Of a DNA stretch of 64,000 bases, positions 11,928-20,349 are shown piece after piece. The stretch comes from Demequina sp. NBRC 110054. GTDB taxonomy: Bacteria; Actinomycetota; Actinomycetes; Actinomycetales; Demequinaceae. The notes beneath the pieces were generated by a model that did not search any database, was not told the DNA's origin, and saw only the letters and a list, made by a program, of their open reading frames with translations. The translations under genes and the position numbers were made by a program. The number at the start of each line of letters is the position of its first letter. Within the stretch, counting starts at the first letter, position 1. The stretch is from positions 310,001-374,000 of the forward strand of contig NZ_BBRK01000004.1 in the NCBI RefSeq assembly GCF_002090115.1, given 5' to 3'.

Positions 11928-12559
11928 GCAGCCTCCAAGCTGGCGGGCCTCTGGTTCCAGAACTCGATCTCGTGTGCGAGACCGCGTGCGAGCACGGCCT
12001 CGGCCCGCTCGGCGTCGATGTCGGATCGATCGATCATGGTGCAGTGGCGCGTGATCATGTCCATGTAGTCGCCGCTCGAGTAGACGCCGACCCACTCGGC
12101 GTACGCGCTGTCGGGATCGTTCACCTCCACGAGAGAGAGGGCGACGGTGTAGCCGTAGAGGCAGGGCAGCATCGCCACGAGGGTGGCGGCCCGGTCCTCG
12201 GCGAGAGAGTCGTAGAAGTCGAGATAGGCCTGCGTCTCGGGAGACGGCTCGGCGGTCGCGAACTCGCATCCGAAGGGACCCGAGTTCTCGATGTGGCGGT
12301 CGAGCTCGACCGCGAAGATCCCGTGGGCGAGACGCACCGAGTGCTCCAGGTCGGCATCGGGTCCCGACGCCGCGAGACGGGCGAACAGGCGCGCGTAGTA
12401 GCGCAGGTACAGATAGTCCTGCTCGAGGTAGTGGCGGAACACCGCGGGGTCGAGCGTCCCGTCGGCCACCCCGGTCAGGAGCGGCAGCGAGGGCCAACGA
12501 GAGGCCTCCTCGGTGACTCGCTCCATGAGCTGTGCGGAGAGAGTGTCCGTGGGCGTCAT
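11924..12559 (-). CDS. TenA-like thiaminase II / aminopyrimidine aminohydrolase (copy 1)
   Basis: TenA enzymes hydrolyse aminomethyl-pyrimidine breakdown products of thiamine to HMP. The 211-residue helical protein keeps the expected active-site residues: Asp48 in EQDYLYL, Cys133 in MLPCLYGY, and Glu197 four residues before the Trp of EIEFW. It starts at the ATG at 12557-12559. It lies between the binding-protein and permease genes of a thiamine-pyrimidine-type importer, an arrangement known for salvage of thiamine degradation products. Here it belongs to a catabolic regulon, so the product may be degraded rather than reused. See copy 2 at 17631-18320, which differs at the Asp. Confidence 0.88.
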   Translation of the reverse strand: MTPTDTLSAQLMERVTEEASRWPSLPLLTGVADGTLDPAVFRHYLEQDYLYLRYYARLFARLAASGPDADLEHSVRLAHGIFAVELDRHIENSGPFGCEFATAEPSPETQAYLDFYDSLAEDRAATLVAMLPCLYGYTVALSLVEVNDPDSAYAEWVGVYSSGDYMDMITRHCTMIDRSDIDAERAEAVLARGLAHEIEFWNQRPASLEAA

Positions 12560-12582
12560 GCGGATTCTCCTGCGTGATCGTG

Positions 12583-12620
12583 GGTGCGGGGCCCGCTGCG
12601 TGAGCAGCGGGCCCCGCACC
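12583..12620 (-). other. 17-bp perfect stem-loop downstream of the binding-protein gene
   Basis: Arms 12583-12599 and 12604-12620 pair perfectly around a GTGA tetraloop, 14 bases after the lipoprotein stop codon and 24 bases before TenA. Such hairpins behind ABC binding-protein genes typically stop or slow transcription and protect the 3' end. The effect is more binding protein than permease and ATPase. That role is inferred. Confidence 0.8.
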
Positions 12621-12633
12621 GTCGCGGTGATGG

Positions 12634-13704
12634 TCAGTCGATCAGGTCGGTCGTGTAGAACGACGTCCAGTCGGGCTCCTCGGTGAGGACGTTGCCGTCC
12701 GCGTCGGCGAGCAGTCCGGCGTCGTAGTAGAAGGAGCCGAGGTCGGCCCACATCTCCTCGGTCTGGGTTCCGACCGCGCCGCTGTCGTCGAGCAGGTAGT
12801 CGGCCGACAGCATCTCCTGGCTAAGCGTCACGAGCTCCTCCTCGGTGAGGACGTCGGGGTTCTCGTCCATGAGGATCTGCGCAGCCTCGTCGGGGTTGGC
12901 CGCCGCGTACTCGTAGCCCTCCTGGAGTGCCTGGACGAAGGCCGCGGCCGCGTCGGGGTTCTCCTCGATCCAGGACTCGTTGCCGATCACGATGACGTTG
13001 TACTGGTCCGGGAAGCCGTAGTCGGTCGCGTAGAAGTACTTCATCGGCTCGCCGCGCAGCTCCGCCTCGATGCCCTCCCAGGCGACGAACGGGACGGTGA
13101 AGTCGACGTCGCCCGAGTAGAGGGCCTCGTACGCGCTCGTACCGAGCACCACGGACTCGAACTCACCGGTGCCACCCGCGCCCTGGATGATGGCCTGCAT
13201 CGTCGGCTCCTCGTCCACGGCGCCGAAGCCGCCGTAGGTGAGGCCGTCGAGGTCGGCGGGGCTCTGGATGTCGTCGTTGTCGGCGCGGACGCCGATCGCG
13301 GTGGACGTGTGCTGGAGCACGGACATGACGGAGACGATGCCGGCGCCTGCGGACTTCGAGAAGAGCATCGACGACTCGAACGAGATGCCGAAGTCCGCCG
13401 TGCCCGCGTCGACCAGGGTGTCTGGCGAGCTGGAGTTGTACGGGAGGACCTCGACATCGAGTCCTGCGTCCTCGAAGTAGCCCTCGGCGAGAGCGACATA
13501 CAGGCCGGTGTGGTTGGTGTTGGGCGTCCAGTCGAGCGCGAAGCTGACGGCGGTCGGCTCCGTCGTCTCGGTGCTTGCGGAGGAGTCGGTCGAGGCGTCG
13601 GTCTCGGAGGCGTCGGTGGACGAGCAGCCGGCGAGGACGAGCAGCGAGCTCGCGGCGAGACCGACCGTCGCGTAGGTGCGGCGGGGATGCATCATGAGGG
13701 ACAT
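12634..13704 (-). CDS. ABC transporter substrate-binding lipoprotein (NMT1/THI5-like)
   Basis: This is the extracytoplasmic receptor of the importer. The 356-residue precursor has a basic N-terminus, a hydrophobic stretch and the lipobox LAGC (Cys27), then a Ser/Thr/Asp-rich linker. The mature part starts VSFALDWTPNTNHTGLYVALAEGYF, the opening typical of NMT1/THI5-type receptors for HMP, formylaminopyrimidine, riboflavin or pyrimidines. A second start at 13695 has better spacing to the AAAGG motif. It lies 35 bases after the amidohydrolase stop and is probably in the same transcript. The ligand is probably a small N-heterocycle (inference). Confidence 0.9.
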   Translation of the reverse strand: MSLMMHPRRTYATVGLAASSLLVLAGCSSTDASETDASTDSSASTETTEPTAVSFALDWTPNTNHTGLYVALAEGYFEDAGLDVEVLPYNSSSPDTLVDAGTADFGISFESSMLFSKSAGAGIVSVMSVLQHTSTAIGVRADNDDIQSPADLDGLTYGGFGAVDEEPTMQAIIQGAGGTGEFESVVLGTSAYEALYSGDVDFTVPFVAWEGIEAELRGEPMKYFYATDYGFPDQYNVIVIGNESWIEENPDAAAAFVQALQEGYEYAAANPDEAAQILMDENPDVLTEEELVTLSQEMLSADYLLDDSGAVGTQTEEMWADLGSFYYDAGLLADADGNVLTEEPDWTSFYTTDLID

Positions 13705-13739
13705 ACCTTTCTAGGGGAGTGGAGCGCTGGCGGGCTGGG

Positions 13740-15059
13740 CTAGTGCTCGCGCCGGACCACCGTCATGCGGTCGATGGTGCGGCGGAAGGCTGCGTTGGCC
13801 TCGTGGACCACGCGGCCCTCGTCGACGGTGAGGAGCTGACGCCCACGCATCAGCACCTTCCCGTCCACGATGGTGGTGTCGACGGCGGACCCGTTGGCGG
13901 CGAAGACCAGGTGGCTCATCGGGTGGGTCGCACTGTCGCGGAGCATCGGGGTGAACTCGACGCTGTTGGTGTCAAGAAGGATGATGTCGGCCTTGGCGCC
14001 GACCTCGAGGCTGCCGGCGTTGACGCCGAGCGCCTTCGCGCCGTTGTTGGTGGCCATGCGGAGCACCTGCTCGGCCTGCATGAGCGAGGAGTCGATGCGG
14101 TTGGCACGGTGCATGAGGGAGGCGTACTTGAGCACCTCGAACATGTCGCCGCTGTTGTTGCACTCCACTGCGTCGTGGCCCAGGCCGACGTTGATGCCGG
14201 CGGCGAGGTACTCGGGCACGCGGGCGATGCCGTTGCCGAGCTTCGCGTTCGAGCTGGGGTTGTGCGAGATGTGGGTGCCCGTCTCGGCCATCATGCGGAT
14301 CTCGTCGTCGCTCAGGTGCACGCAGTGCGCGGCCACCAGATCCGGCCCCAGGAGCCCGGCCTCATAGGCCATCTCCGTGGGACGCTTGCCGAAGCGCTGG
14401 ATGCTGTTCTCGACCTCCGAGAGCGACTCGTTGAGGTGCGCGTGGATGCCGATGCCGAGCTCGTCCGCGAGGCCGCGCATGTCGCGCAGCAGCTCGGGCG
14501 AGGCGAGCGGCAGCCACTCGAGACCGAAGCGGACCTGGATGCGGTCGTTCGCACGGCCGTGGTCGCGGTGGAAGGCGTCGACGTTGTCCTGGAGCGTGTC
14601 GAGGTCGAACTCGTCGTCGGCGACGTCGTTGGACAGGATCGCGCGGATGCCGATCTCGTCGGCAGCGTCCGCGAGCGCGTCGAGCCTGCGGTACATGTCG
14701 TTGACGGTCGTGACGCCGTTCTTGATCGCCTCGGTGTAGGAGGCCTGCGCGGCCCAGTAGGCGGCTTCATGGTCGAGCGCGCGGATCATGGGGTACCAGC
14801 ACTCGTCCAGGTACTCCCAGAGCGGCATGTGGTCGTTGTAGCCCTTGCCGAGCGCGGTGTGGAAGTGCAGGTCGATGAGCCCCGGCATCACGATCATGTC
14901 GGTCGCGTCGATGCTGGTCTCCCCGATCGCCGGGGCGACGTCGCCCGCGACGATCTCCACGATCCTGTCGTCCTCGAGCACCACGGTGCCCTGCTCGTGA
15001 TAGGTGCCGGCCGCGTCGAGCGTCAGCACCATGCCGTTGCGGATGAGTGTCCTGGCCAT
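13740..15059 (-). CDS. ATZ/TRZ-type amidohydrolase, probable heterocycle deaminase (copy 1)
   Basis: Metal-dependent hydrolases of this group remove amino or chloro groups from purine, pyrimidine and triazine rings. The 439-residue protein has all expected ligands: HFH (65, 67), HAHLNES (His208, acid Glu211), HCVHL (His245) and Asp296 in GLGHDAVECNN. The beta-sandwich elements flank the barrel (MPGLIDLH, KADIILLD). It is close in sequence to the gene at 28762-30072, sharing RFGKRPTE and GPDLVAAHCVHL-type blocks, so the two are paralogues with probably different substrates. It is the first gene of its operon, directly behind a promoter that overlaps the island's palindromic operator. A natural role is conversion of a 4-amino to a 4-oxo pyrimidine (inference). 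Confidence 0.9.
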   Translation of the reverse strand: MARTLIRNGMVLTLDAAGTYHEQGTVVLEDDRIVEIVAGDVAPAIGETSIDATDMIVMPGLIDLHFHTALGKGYNDHMPLWEYLDECWYPMIRALDHEAAYWAAQASYTEAIKNGVTTVNDMYRRLDALADAADEIGIRAILSNDVADDEFDLDTLQDNVDAFHRDHGRANDRIQVRFGLEWLPLASPELLRDMRGLADELGIGIHAHLNESLSEVENSIQRFGKRPTEMAYEAGLLGPDLVAAHCVHLSDDEIRMMAETGTHISHNPSSNAKLGNGIARVPEYLAAGINVGLGHDAVECNNSGDMFEVLKYASLMHRANRIDSSLMQAEQVLRMATNNGAKALGVNAGSLEVGAKADIILLDTNSVEFTPMLRDSATHPMSHLVFAANGSAVDTTIVDGKVLMRGRQLLTVDEGRVVHEANAAFRRTIDRMTVVRREH

Positions 15060-15107
15060 GAGGGGATGTCCTCTCTTCTACCGGCGACGATGAACCGTAT
15101 AGAAAAT

Positions 15108-15119
15108 TTGAGATCTTAT
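15108..15119 (-). promoter_or_regulatory. predicted GntR operator A overlapping amidohydrolase promoter
   Basis: The sequence is TTGAGATCTTAT, one arm of which matches the ATAAGA half-site exactly and the other with one change. On the minus strand it overlaps a TATAAG/TAAGAT -10, with a TCGACA -35-like hexamer 18 bases upstream. It lies about 50 bases before the start of the transporter/amidohydrolase operon. No other coding sequence is evident in 15060-15206. Confidence 0.6.
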
Positions 15120-15206
15120 ATTTCAGAAACCCTAGAGGTGTCGACAGGTGCCGACAAGGGCTGTCGCGAGATGTTTACAAGCCGTAACGTGGGCGAAACG
15201 CGGCCC

Positions 15207-16586
15207 TCAGATACCGAGGTCCTCGCGCACGATCCCGCCGCCGATCCAGCCGATCGCCATGGTGACGAGGTTGGGCCCGCCGTCCGGGATGCGAGGCATC
15301 ACCGAGGCGTCGATGATCTTCAGCCCCTCGACGCCGATCACATTGAGGCGGCGGTCGACGGTGCGCCCGATGCCGCACGACGCGACCGGGTGGTTGTACG
15401 TCTCGACGCGCTCGCGCAGGGCGGCCTTGAGGTCGCCCTGCTTCCACCAGGCGTCCGCGGGAACGGTCACGATCCCCGTCTCGGCCATCGCGTCGATGAT
15501 GCCGGCGGTGCGCTCGACGGCGATCGCCATCCGATCAAGGTCGGACTCGTCCTTGAGGTGAGCGAGGCTGATCCGGGTCGCCCCCGCATCGTCCCTGTAC
15601 ACGCGCCCCCTGCTCTCGGGCTGCATGAGCGCGACCGAGACGGAGTAGCTGTTCTTGGGCGCGGTGCGGTCGTAGAGCCACGTCGAGAACGGGAAGACCT
15701 GGAACTCGTCCGACGGCTCGTCGGCGACGCCCGCGCGCAGCAGCGAGCCGCTCACGGGTCGCGCCATGACGTCGTCCTCGTCGCGCGCGATCACGTTCAT
15801 CATCACCCAGGGGTGGTCCTGGAGGCCCTCGCCGATCTCGGGAGCCTCGATGCCCGAGCGCCACAGCACCTCGGGGCTGCCATAGGCTCCGGCAGAGAGG
15901 ATCACGAGGTCGGCGGGGATGATCTCCTCTCCCCCGTTCACCTCGACGCCCACGGCGCGACCGCCCTCCACGACGATGCGGTCGACCATGGTCGACGGAC
16001 GCAGGGTCACGCGGTCGCGGACGAGCGGCGCGACCGCCGCGAGCGCGCCCCAGCGACCTCCGTCCACGCGGTTGGTCGGCCACGGGCCGTAGCCCTGCGT
16101 GCCGGGAGCGTTGTGATCCGGGCACTCGGGGTGACCCGCCGCCTTGGAGGCCTCGTAGAAGGCGAGATCGAGGGGCCCCGGCTCGAGGCGGGTGATCCTG
16201 ATCGGCCCAGCATCACCGTGGTACGGCTCGGCCCCGAACTGCTCGTCGGTCTCGAGCGCGCGCATCGCCGGCTGGAGGTCGCCCCACTGCCAGCCCTCAC
16301 CCCAGGCCTCGTAGCCCGCGGGCTGACCGCGCGAGCCCGCGGCCGCGTTGACGCTCGACCCGCCGCCGAGGACGCGGCCGCGCACCAGGTGATGGCCCGA
16401 GTCCTCGTTCGTGTAGTCCCAGTCATGCTCGGGGAACGCGTGCTCGTGAAGGAACTCGTGCGGGACGGGGTCGCCGGGGTCCACGCCCGCCTCGAGGATC
16501 GTGACGTCCGCGACGTCGGCGAGCCGATGCGCCGACAGCAGGCCGCCGTTGCCTCCTCCGATGATGACGATGCGGGGCGTGGTCAT
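15207..16586 (-). CDS. GMC-family FAD-dependent alcohol oxidase/dehydrogenase
   Basis: This protein is predicted to oxidise a primary alcohol to the aldehyde using FAD. The 459-residue protein has the dinucleotide motif IIGGGNGG at the N-terminus, the GMC signature region RGRVLGGGSSVNAAAGSRG, and a C-terminal active site with YNHPVASCGIG (catalytic His) and DASVMPRIPDGGPNLVTMAIG (Asn in place of the second His, as in many members). It is shorter than typical choline-oxidase-like enzymes (500-560). The ATG overlaps the preceding stop (ATGA). With the aldehyde dehydrogenase of the same operon it makes an alcohol-to-acid module, which would suit the hydroxymethyl group of HMP. Confidence 0.9.
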   Translation of the reverse strand: MTTPRIVIIGGGNGGLLSAHRLADVADVTILEAGVDPGDPVPHEFLHEHAFPEHDWDYTNEDSGHHLVRGRVLGGGSSVNAAAGSRGQPAGYEAWGEGWQWGDLQPAMRALETDEQFGAEPYHGDAGPIRITRLEPGPLDLAFYEASKAAGHPECPDHNAPGTQGYGPWPTNRVDGGRWGALAAVAPLVRDRVTLRPSTMVDRIVVEGGRAVGVEVNGGEEIIPADLVILSAGAYGSPEVLWRSGIEAPEIGEGLQDHPWVMMNVIARDEDDVMARPVSGSLLRAGVADEPSDEFQVFPFSTWLYDRTAPKNSYSVSVALMQPESRGRVYRDDAGATRISLAHLKDESDLDRMAIAVERTAGIIDAMAETGIVTVPADAWWKQGDLKAALRERVETYNHPVASCGIGRTVDRRLNVIGVEGLKIIDASVMPRIPDGGPNLVTMAIGWIGGGIVREDLGI

Positions 16587-17602
16587 GCGTCCTCCTTCAG
16601 GCCCACGAGGCGCGCGAAGTTGTCGCCCATGACGCCGTCGATCTTGTGCTGGGGAATCTCGGGAAGGCCGAGCGGAGCAGCCTCCTCGTTGACCGTGAGC
16701 AGCTTCTCGCGAAGCACCACGGGGTCGTACAGGAAGCCGGGGAAGTCCGTGCCGAACATGATCTTCTCGAGCGGCACGAAGAACGGCTCGGCGCGGTGCA
16801 GGAACTGGAACAGGTCCCTTCGCGTCACCGTGGCGATGTGATAGCTGATCTCGGTGTAGAAGTTCGGGTGCTTCGTGAGCATGAACATCGCCTCGTCGAT
16901 CCACGGGATGCCGCAGTGCGCGAGGATCACCTTGAGATCGCGGAACTCGCGGCCGACGTCGTCGAGCATCGCGGGACGCGCGTACTCGAGCTTCGCGTCG
17001 ATACGCGTCGACCCCGCCTGGTGGACCATGACCGGGATCCCGAGGTCGCGCGCGGCCTCGAACACCGGGAACGCGATCTCACGGTCCGCGGGAGACCAGT
17101 GCTGATACATCGGGTAGAGCTTGACCCCCTTGAGCCCGAGGGTCTCGACCGCGTAGCCGAGCTCCTCGACGGCGGCCTTGGGCCCGCGCAGCTTGGGGTT
17201 GACCGACGCGAAGCCGATCAGCTTGCCGGGCTGCATCGCGACGCAGCCGGCGATGTACTCGTTGCATCGCTCGGGCGACGGGTCGCCCCCGAGGCCGGTG
17301 ACGTCGAACACGTCGACCGTGCCCATCAGGCGGCCGTCCAGGTACTGAGGGCTCACCGCGAGGATCACGGACTTGTCGAAGCCCGGATGAGCGGCGACGA
17401 TCTCGTCGGGCCCGACGACGCCGAAGCCGTCCTTGCCGTCGGCCGCCTCGATCTCCTCCCACTCCCCCGTCGTCGGCATGCGGTGCGTCGGGAGCTTGTC
17501 CTGCGCCCGGTAGATGCACAGCGACCCCTCGCGGCCGTACCCGAGCGTGAACTCGGCGTCGGTGCCCATCGAGAGGATGTGGTTGTGCGCGTCGATCTGC
17601 AT
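16583..17602 (-). CDS. amidohydrolase-2 family protein, possible isoorotate-decarboxylase-like enzyme
   Basis: This metal-dependent TIM-barrel family includes non-oxidative decarboxylases (ACMSD, gamma-resorcylate, isoorotate decarboxylase) and lactonases. The 339-residue protein has the N-terminal DAHNH metal motif, GVKLYP, MVHQAG (metal His), ILAHCGIPW and GTDFPG (catalytic Asp). It starts at the ATG at 17600-17602, and its stop overlaps the GMC start, so the two are coupled. Placed directly with an alcohol oxidase and aldehyde dehydrogenase, decarboxylation of a ring carboxylate is attractive: isoorotate decarboxylase does this in thymine salvage. Hydrolase activity is equally possible from sequence alone. 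Confidence 0.85.
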   Translation of the reverse strand: MQIDAHNHILSMGTDAEFTLGYGREGSLCIYRAQDKLPTHRMPTTGEWEEIEAADGKDGFGVVGPDEIVAAHPGFDKSVILAVSPQYLDGRLMGTVDVFDVTGLGGDPSPERCNEYIAGCVAMQPGKLIGFASVNPKLRGPKAAVEELGYAVETLGLKGVKLYPMYQHWSPADREIAFPVFEAARDLGIPVMVHQAGSTRIDAKLEYARPAMLDDVGREFRDLKVILAHCGIPWIDEAMFMLTKHPNFYTEISYHIATVTRRDLFQFLHRAEPFFVPLEKIMFGTDFPGFLYDPVVLREKLLTVNEEAAPLGLPEIPQHKIDGVMGDNFARLVGLKEDA

Positions 17603-17630
17603 GGGTCTCGTCGTGCCCTTCCCCGCCGGC

Positions 17631-18320
17631 TCAGCCGGCGACGTCGTCCCAGTGCTGCATGGCGAGCCCCTGGCCCCAGAAGCTCTTCTCGAGCCGGCAC
17701 CCCATGAGGAAGATGTCGGCGAGGCGGGCGCGGCCCGCATCGTCCTGCTCCGCGAGCTCCGCGTCGAACGCGGCGCGCTGCCTGTCCACCACGGCCCGAT
17801 AGTCGGCGGAGGCGAAGAAGCCGAGCCACTCGGTGTACACCGGGTGGTCGGCGGCGTCGCGCACGAGCCCCTCGGCGATGTCGCCGTAGCTCCACGCGCA
17901 CGGCAGGATGGCCGCCGCGATGTCGAGGGTCGACCCCGTGGCGGCGATCGACAGGAGCCACGAGGTGTACGCGACGGTGGCCGGGGCCTTGACGTCCTCG
18001 CCCGGGGTCGGCTCGGGCGCGATCGCGGAGATCGCCTCGAGCAGACGGCGGTTCTGAGGGATCTCGGTCGACACGATGTTGACGAGCGACTCGGTGTGCT
18101 CGCCGAGCCCGGCGCCGTCAGCGCTCCGTGCCGCCGCGAAGGCGATCACGCGCGCGTACTCCGGGAGGTAGAGGAGGTTCTGCGCCACGTAGAAGCGGAA
18201 GCTCTCCTCGGGCAGCGTCGCCGCCGCGAGGCGGACGGGGAACTCATGCGTGAGCAGCGCATCCCAGGCCGGGCCGGCGTGCTCGCGCAGGGCCGCGGAA
18301 GACTCGAGCGCCACGCTCAT
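17631..18320 (-). CDS. TenA-like protein (copy 2, active-site Asp replaced by Asn)
   Basis: The 229-residue TenA-fold protein has Cys141 (ILPCAWSY) and Glu211 (EKSFW) conserved. At the position of the pyrimidine-contacting Asp it reads VAQNLLYL, with Asn48. It is clearly divergent from copy 1 at 11924-12559. The start ATG overlaps the stop of the monooxygenase (ATGA). A short GCCGGC inverted repeat spans its stop. In TenA enzymes the Asp contacts the aminopyrimidine; Asn could instead suit a 4-oxo (deaminated) ring or abolish the usual reaction. It may act on an intermediate of the pathway. This is inference from a single residue. Confidence 0.85.
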   Translation of the reverse strand: MSVALESSAALREHAGPAWDALLTHEFPVRLAAATLPEESFRFYVAQNLLYLPEYARVIAFAAARSADGAGLGEHTESLVNIVSTEIPQNRRLLEAISAIAPEPTPGEDVKAPATVAYTSWLLSIAATGSTLDIAAAILPCAWSYGDIAEGLVRDAADHPVYTEWLGFFASADYRAVVDRQRAAFDAELAEQDDAGRARLADIFLMGCRLEKSFWGQGLAMQHWDDVAG

Positions 18321-19639
18321 GCGCCCCTCTGTGCCAGGTGGCCGCGCAGCGTCGTCCCGTCGTAGTCGGTGCGGAACAGGCCGCGCGCCTGGAGCTCGGG
18401 AACCACGCGATCGACGAAGTCCTCGATGCCCTCGGGCATGGTCGAGGCGTTGACGTTGAAGCCGTCGGCCGCCTCGTTCGTGAACCACTCCTCAAGCTGG
18501 TCCGCGACCCGCGCGGCCGTGCCCACCGCGGTGAAGTGGCCTCCGCCCGCGGAGATCTTGGAGAGCATCTCCCCGACAGTGACGAGCTCGCCGTCCGCGC
18601 CTCGCGAGAGCGTCTGCATCATGACGTAGCGGCCCTTCGGCCCCTCGAACTCCTCGATCGGAGGCAGCGCGGGCATGGCGTCGTCGCGAGAGAGGCCCGA
18701 GACGTCCATGCCGATGTAGGAGCCGAGCGTGTCGAGCTGCTTCGAGAGCTCCTTGAGCGAGTCGAGGTAGGCCTTCTTGTCCTGCGCCTCTGCCTCCGTG
18801 TCGCCGACGACCGTGACGACGCCGGGCAGCACCGCGATCGCGTCAGCGTCACGGCCGTGGCCCACGGTCCGACGCTTGATGTCGCGGTAGTACTCCTGCG
18901 CGTCGTCGAGCGTCGACCCGATTCCGTAGATGACCTCGGCGTACCGGGCGGCGAGATCGCGGCCCGCGGGAGAGGCGCCGGCCTGCACGAGTACCGGGCG
19001 GCCCTGCGCGGACTCGGGCACGGACAGCGTACCCCTGACCTTGTAGAAGTCGCCCTCGTGGTCGACGGGACGGAACTCCGACTCGTCGAAGAACATGCCC
19101 GCCTCCTTGTCCATCACGACGGCGTCGCGCGGATAGGAGTCCCACAGGCCGAACAGCACCTCGGCGAACTCCTTGGCTCGCGCGTAGCGCTTCTCCGGGT
19201 CAGGCAGCGCATCCATGCCGTGGAGCAGCGCCTCGGGATCGCTCTGCGAGGTCACGAGGTTCATCCCCACGCGGCCGCCGGAGATGAGGTTCGCGCTCGC
19301 GACGAGGCGCGCGGCGTTGGCGGGGTCGTTGAGCGTGCTCGAGACAGTGCCGATGAAGCCGATCCGGTCGGTCTTCGCGGCCATGTACGAGATGAGCGAC
19401 ATGGGCTCGAACACGGACCCCATGGAGATGTCGGCCCTGCCCCACATCGGCATCTGGGTGTCGGCGAGGAAGACCGCGTCGAACAGGCCGCGCTCGCACA
19501 CCTTCGCGAGGTTCACGAAGTACTCGGGGTCGAAGGCGTCCTTCCTGTCGGTGGACGGGCGGCGCCAGGCCGACGGGTGGTGGCCGTACATCCTCATGAA
19601 GAGGTTGAGGTGCATCAGGCGGGGGTGTGAGTCGGTCAC
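18317..19639 (-). CDS. NtaA/SnaA/DszA-type FMNH2-dependent monooxygenase (luciferase-like)
   Basis: Enzymes of this group use free reduced FMN and O2 to hydroxylate or cleave C-N and C-S compounds, including ring opening of uracil by RutA-like members. The 440-residue protein starts MHLNLFMRMYGHHPSAWRRP after a short leader. It contains LISGGRVGMNLVTS and the FMN-binding GTLSVPESAQGRPVLVQAGASPAGRDLAARYA block typical of NtaA-like enzymes. The GTG at 19637-19639 is chosen because AAGGA lies about seven bases upstream and the length fits the family. The frame is open further upstream but covers the reductase shadow. The flavin reductase gene lies 113 bases upstream in the same operon. It is the best candidate for the ring-opening step. 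Confidence 0.92.
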   Translation of the reverse strand: MTDSHPRLMHLNLFMRMYGHHPSAWRRPSTDRKDAFDPEYFVNLAKVCERGLFDAVFLADTQMPMWGRADISMGSVFEPMSLISYMAAKTDRIGFIGTVSSTLNDPANAARLVASANLISGGRVGMNLVTSQSDPEALLHGMDALPDPEKRYARAKEFAEVLFGLWDSYPRDAVVMDKEAGMFFDESEFRPVDHEGDFYKVRGTLSVPESAQGRPVLVQAGASPAGRDLAARYAEVIYGIGSTLDDAQEYYRDIKRRTVGHGRDADAIAVLPGVVTVVGDTEAEAQDKKAYLDSLKELSKQLDTLGSYIGMDVSGLSRDDAMPALPPIEEFEGPKGRYVMMQTLSRGADGELVTVGEMLSKISAGGGHFTAVGTAARVADQLEEWFTNEAADGFNVNASTMPEGIEDFVDRVVPELQARGLFRTDYDGTTLRGHLAQRGA

Positions 19640-19678
19640 GGGGATGTCCTTCTCGTGGGGGATCTCGAGTATGAGCGG

Positions 19679-19695
19679 CACCTGTTGCACAGGTG
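19679..19695. other. perfect inverted repeat in reductase-monooxygenase spacer
   Basis: CACCTGT-TGC-ACAGGTG is a 7-bp perfect palindrome with a 3-base centre, 40 bases upstream of the monooxygenase start. It can form a small hairpin in the polycistronic RNA or serve as a protein site. It is unrelated to the GntR palindrome. Confidence 0.5.
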
Positions 19696-19752
19696 TGTAG
19701 ATGAGGTTGCGCAGGCGTTTCCACCTGCTCTGGTTTCGCTGAGAGGCGCTCG

Positions 19753-20349
19753 TCAGCCCGCCAGGCGGCGGAACTGCTTCGCGTGGTAGATGAGCGGGTC
19801 CTCGTCGGGCAGCACGCTGAGCGCATCCACCTGGAGCACGACGAGCGTGTGGTCCCCGGCAGGCGTCTGCGTCACGATCGAGCACTCGAGCCATACGGGC
19901 GCGCCCGCGATGAACAAGGAGCCGTGCTCCGTCGGGATCGCAGTGAGGTTCGCGAACTTGTCCTCGCCCTTGCGCGCGAGCTCCATGCAGACGCTCTCGT
20001 GCCCGGCACCGAGGACCGAGACCCCGATGCGCGCAGCCTCGCGCAGGTGGGGCCACGTGGTCGACGTGTTCTGGACGGAGCAGAGCACGAGCGGAGGCTC
20101 GAAGGACACCCCGACGGTGAACGAGGTCGCGGCGAGACCGCGCTTCACCCCGTCGACCTCGGCGCACAGCGCGGCGACCCCCGAGGGGAACGCACCGAAG
20201 GCGGACTTCAGCGTGTCGGGCGTGGGGCCCCCGAGCCAGGACGATGCGTCGACTCCGGGAAGCGGCAGCCCGTCCTCCCCGAGGAGCGCGTCGATCGACA
20301 TCTCGAGGGGCGCCTGCTGGCTGTCGTCGCTCACGATCCTCACCGTCAC
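19753..20349 (-). CDS. flavin reductase family protein (NtaB/RutF-like)
   Basis: This protein supplies FMNH2 to the neighbouring monooxygenase. The 198-residue protein has a flavin-reductase-like split barrel from about residue 45: LKSAFGAFPSGVAALCAEVDG, then LAATSFTVGVSFEPPLVLCSVQNTS, and the C-terminal VLQVDALSVLPDEDPLIYHAKQFRRL. The start is uncertain: GTG at 20349 overlaps the aldehyde dehydrogenase stop, and an ATG lies further in, before the domain. The pairing with an NtaA-type enzyme in one operon is the classical two-component arrangement. Confidence 0.9.
   Translation of the reverse strand: MTVRIVSDDSQQAPLEMSIDALLGEDGLPLPGVDASSWLGGPTPDTLKSAFGAFPSGVAALCAEVDGVKRGLAATSFTVGVSFEPPLVLCSVQNTSTTWPHLREAARIGVSVLGAGHESVCMELARKGEDKFANLTAIPTEHGSLFIAGAPVWLECSIVTQTPAGDHTLVVLQVDALSVLPDEDPLIYHAKQFRRLAG

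Noticed and set aside
13705-15206. TPP riboswitch upstream of the thiamine-type transporter
   Set aside because: No CUGAGA/ACCUGA THI-box pair was found in 15060-15206 or in the short spacer before the lipoprotein gene; a GntR operator is present instead.
13719-16841. Long plus-strand open frame (over 1000 codons) opposite the amidohydrolase and GMC genes
   Set aside because: It is the antisense shadow of recognised minus-strand genes; the translation is Arg/Val/His/Asp-rich with no domains, typical of GC-rich codon bias.
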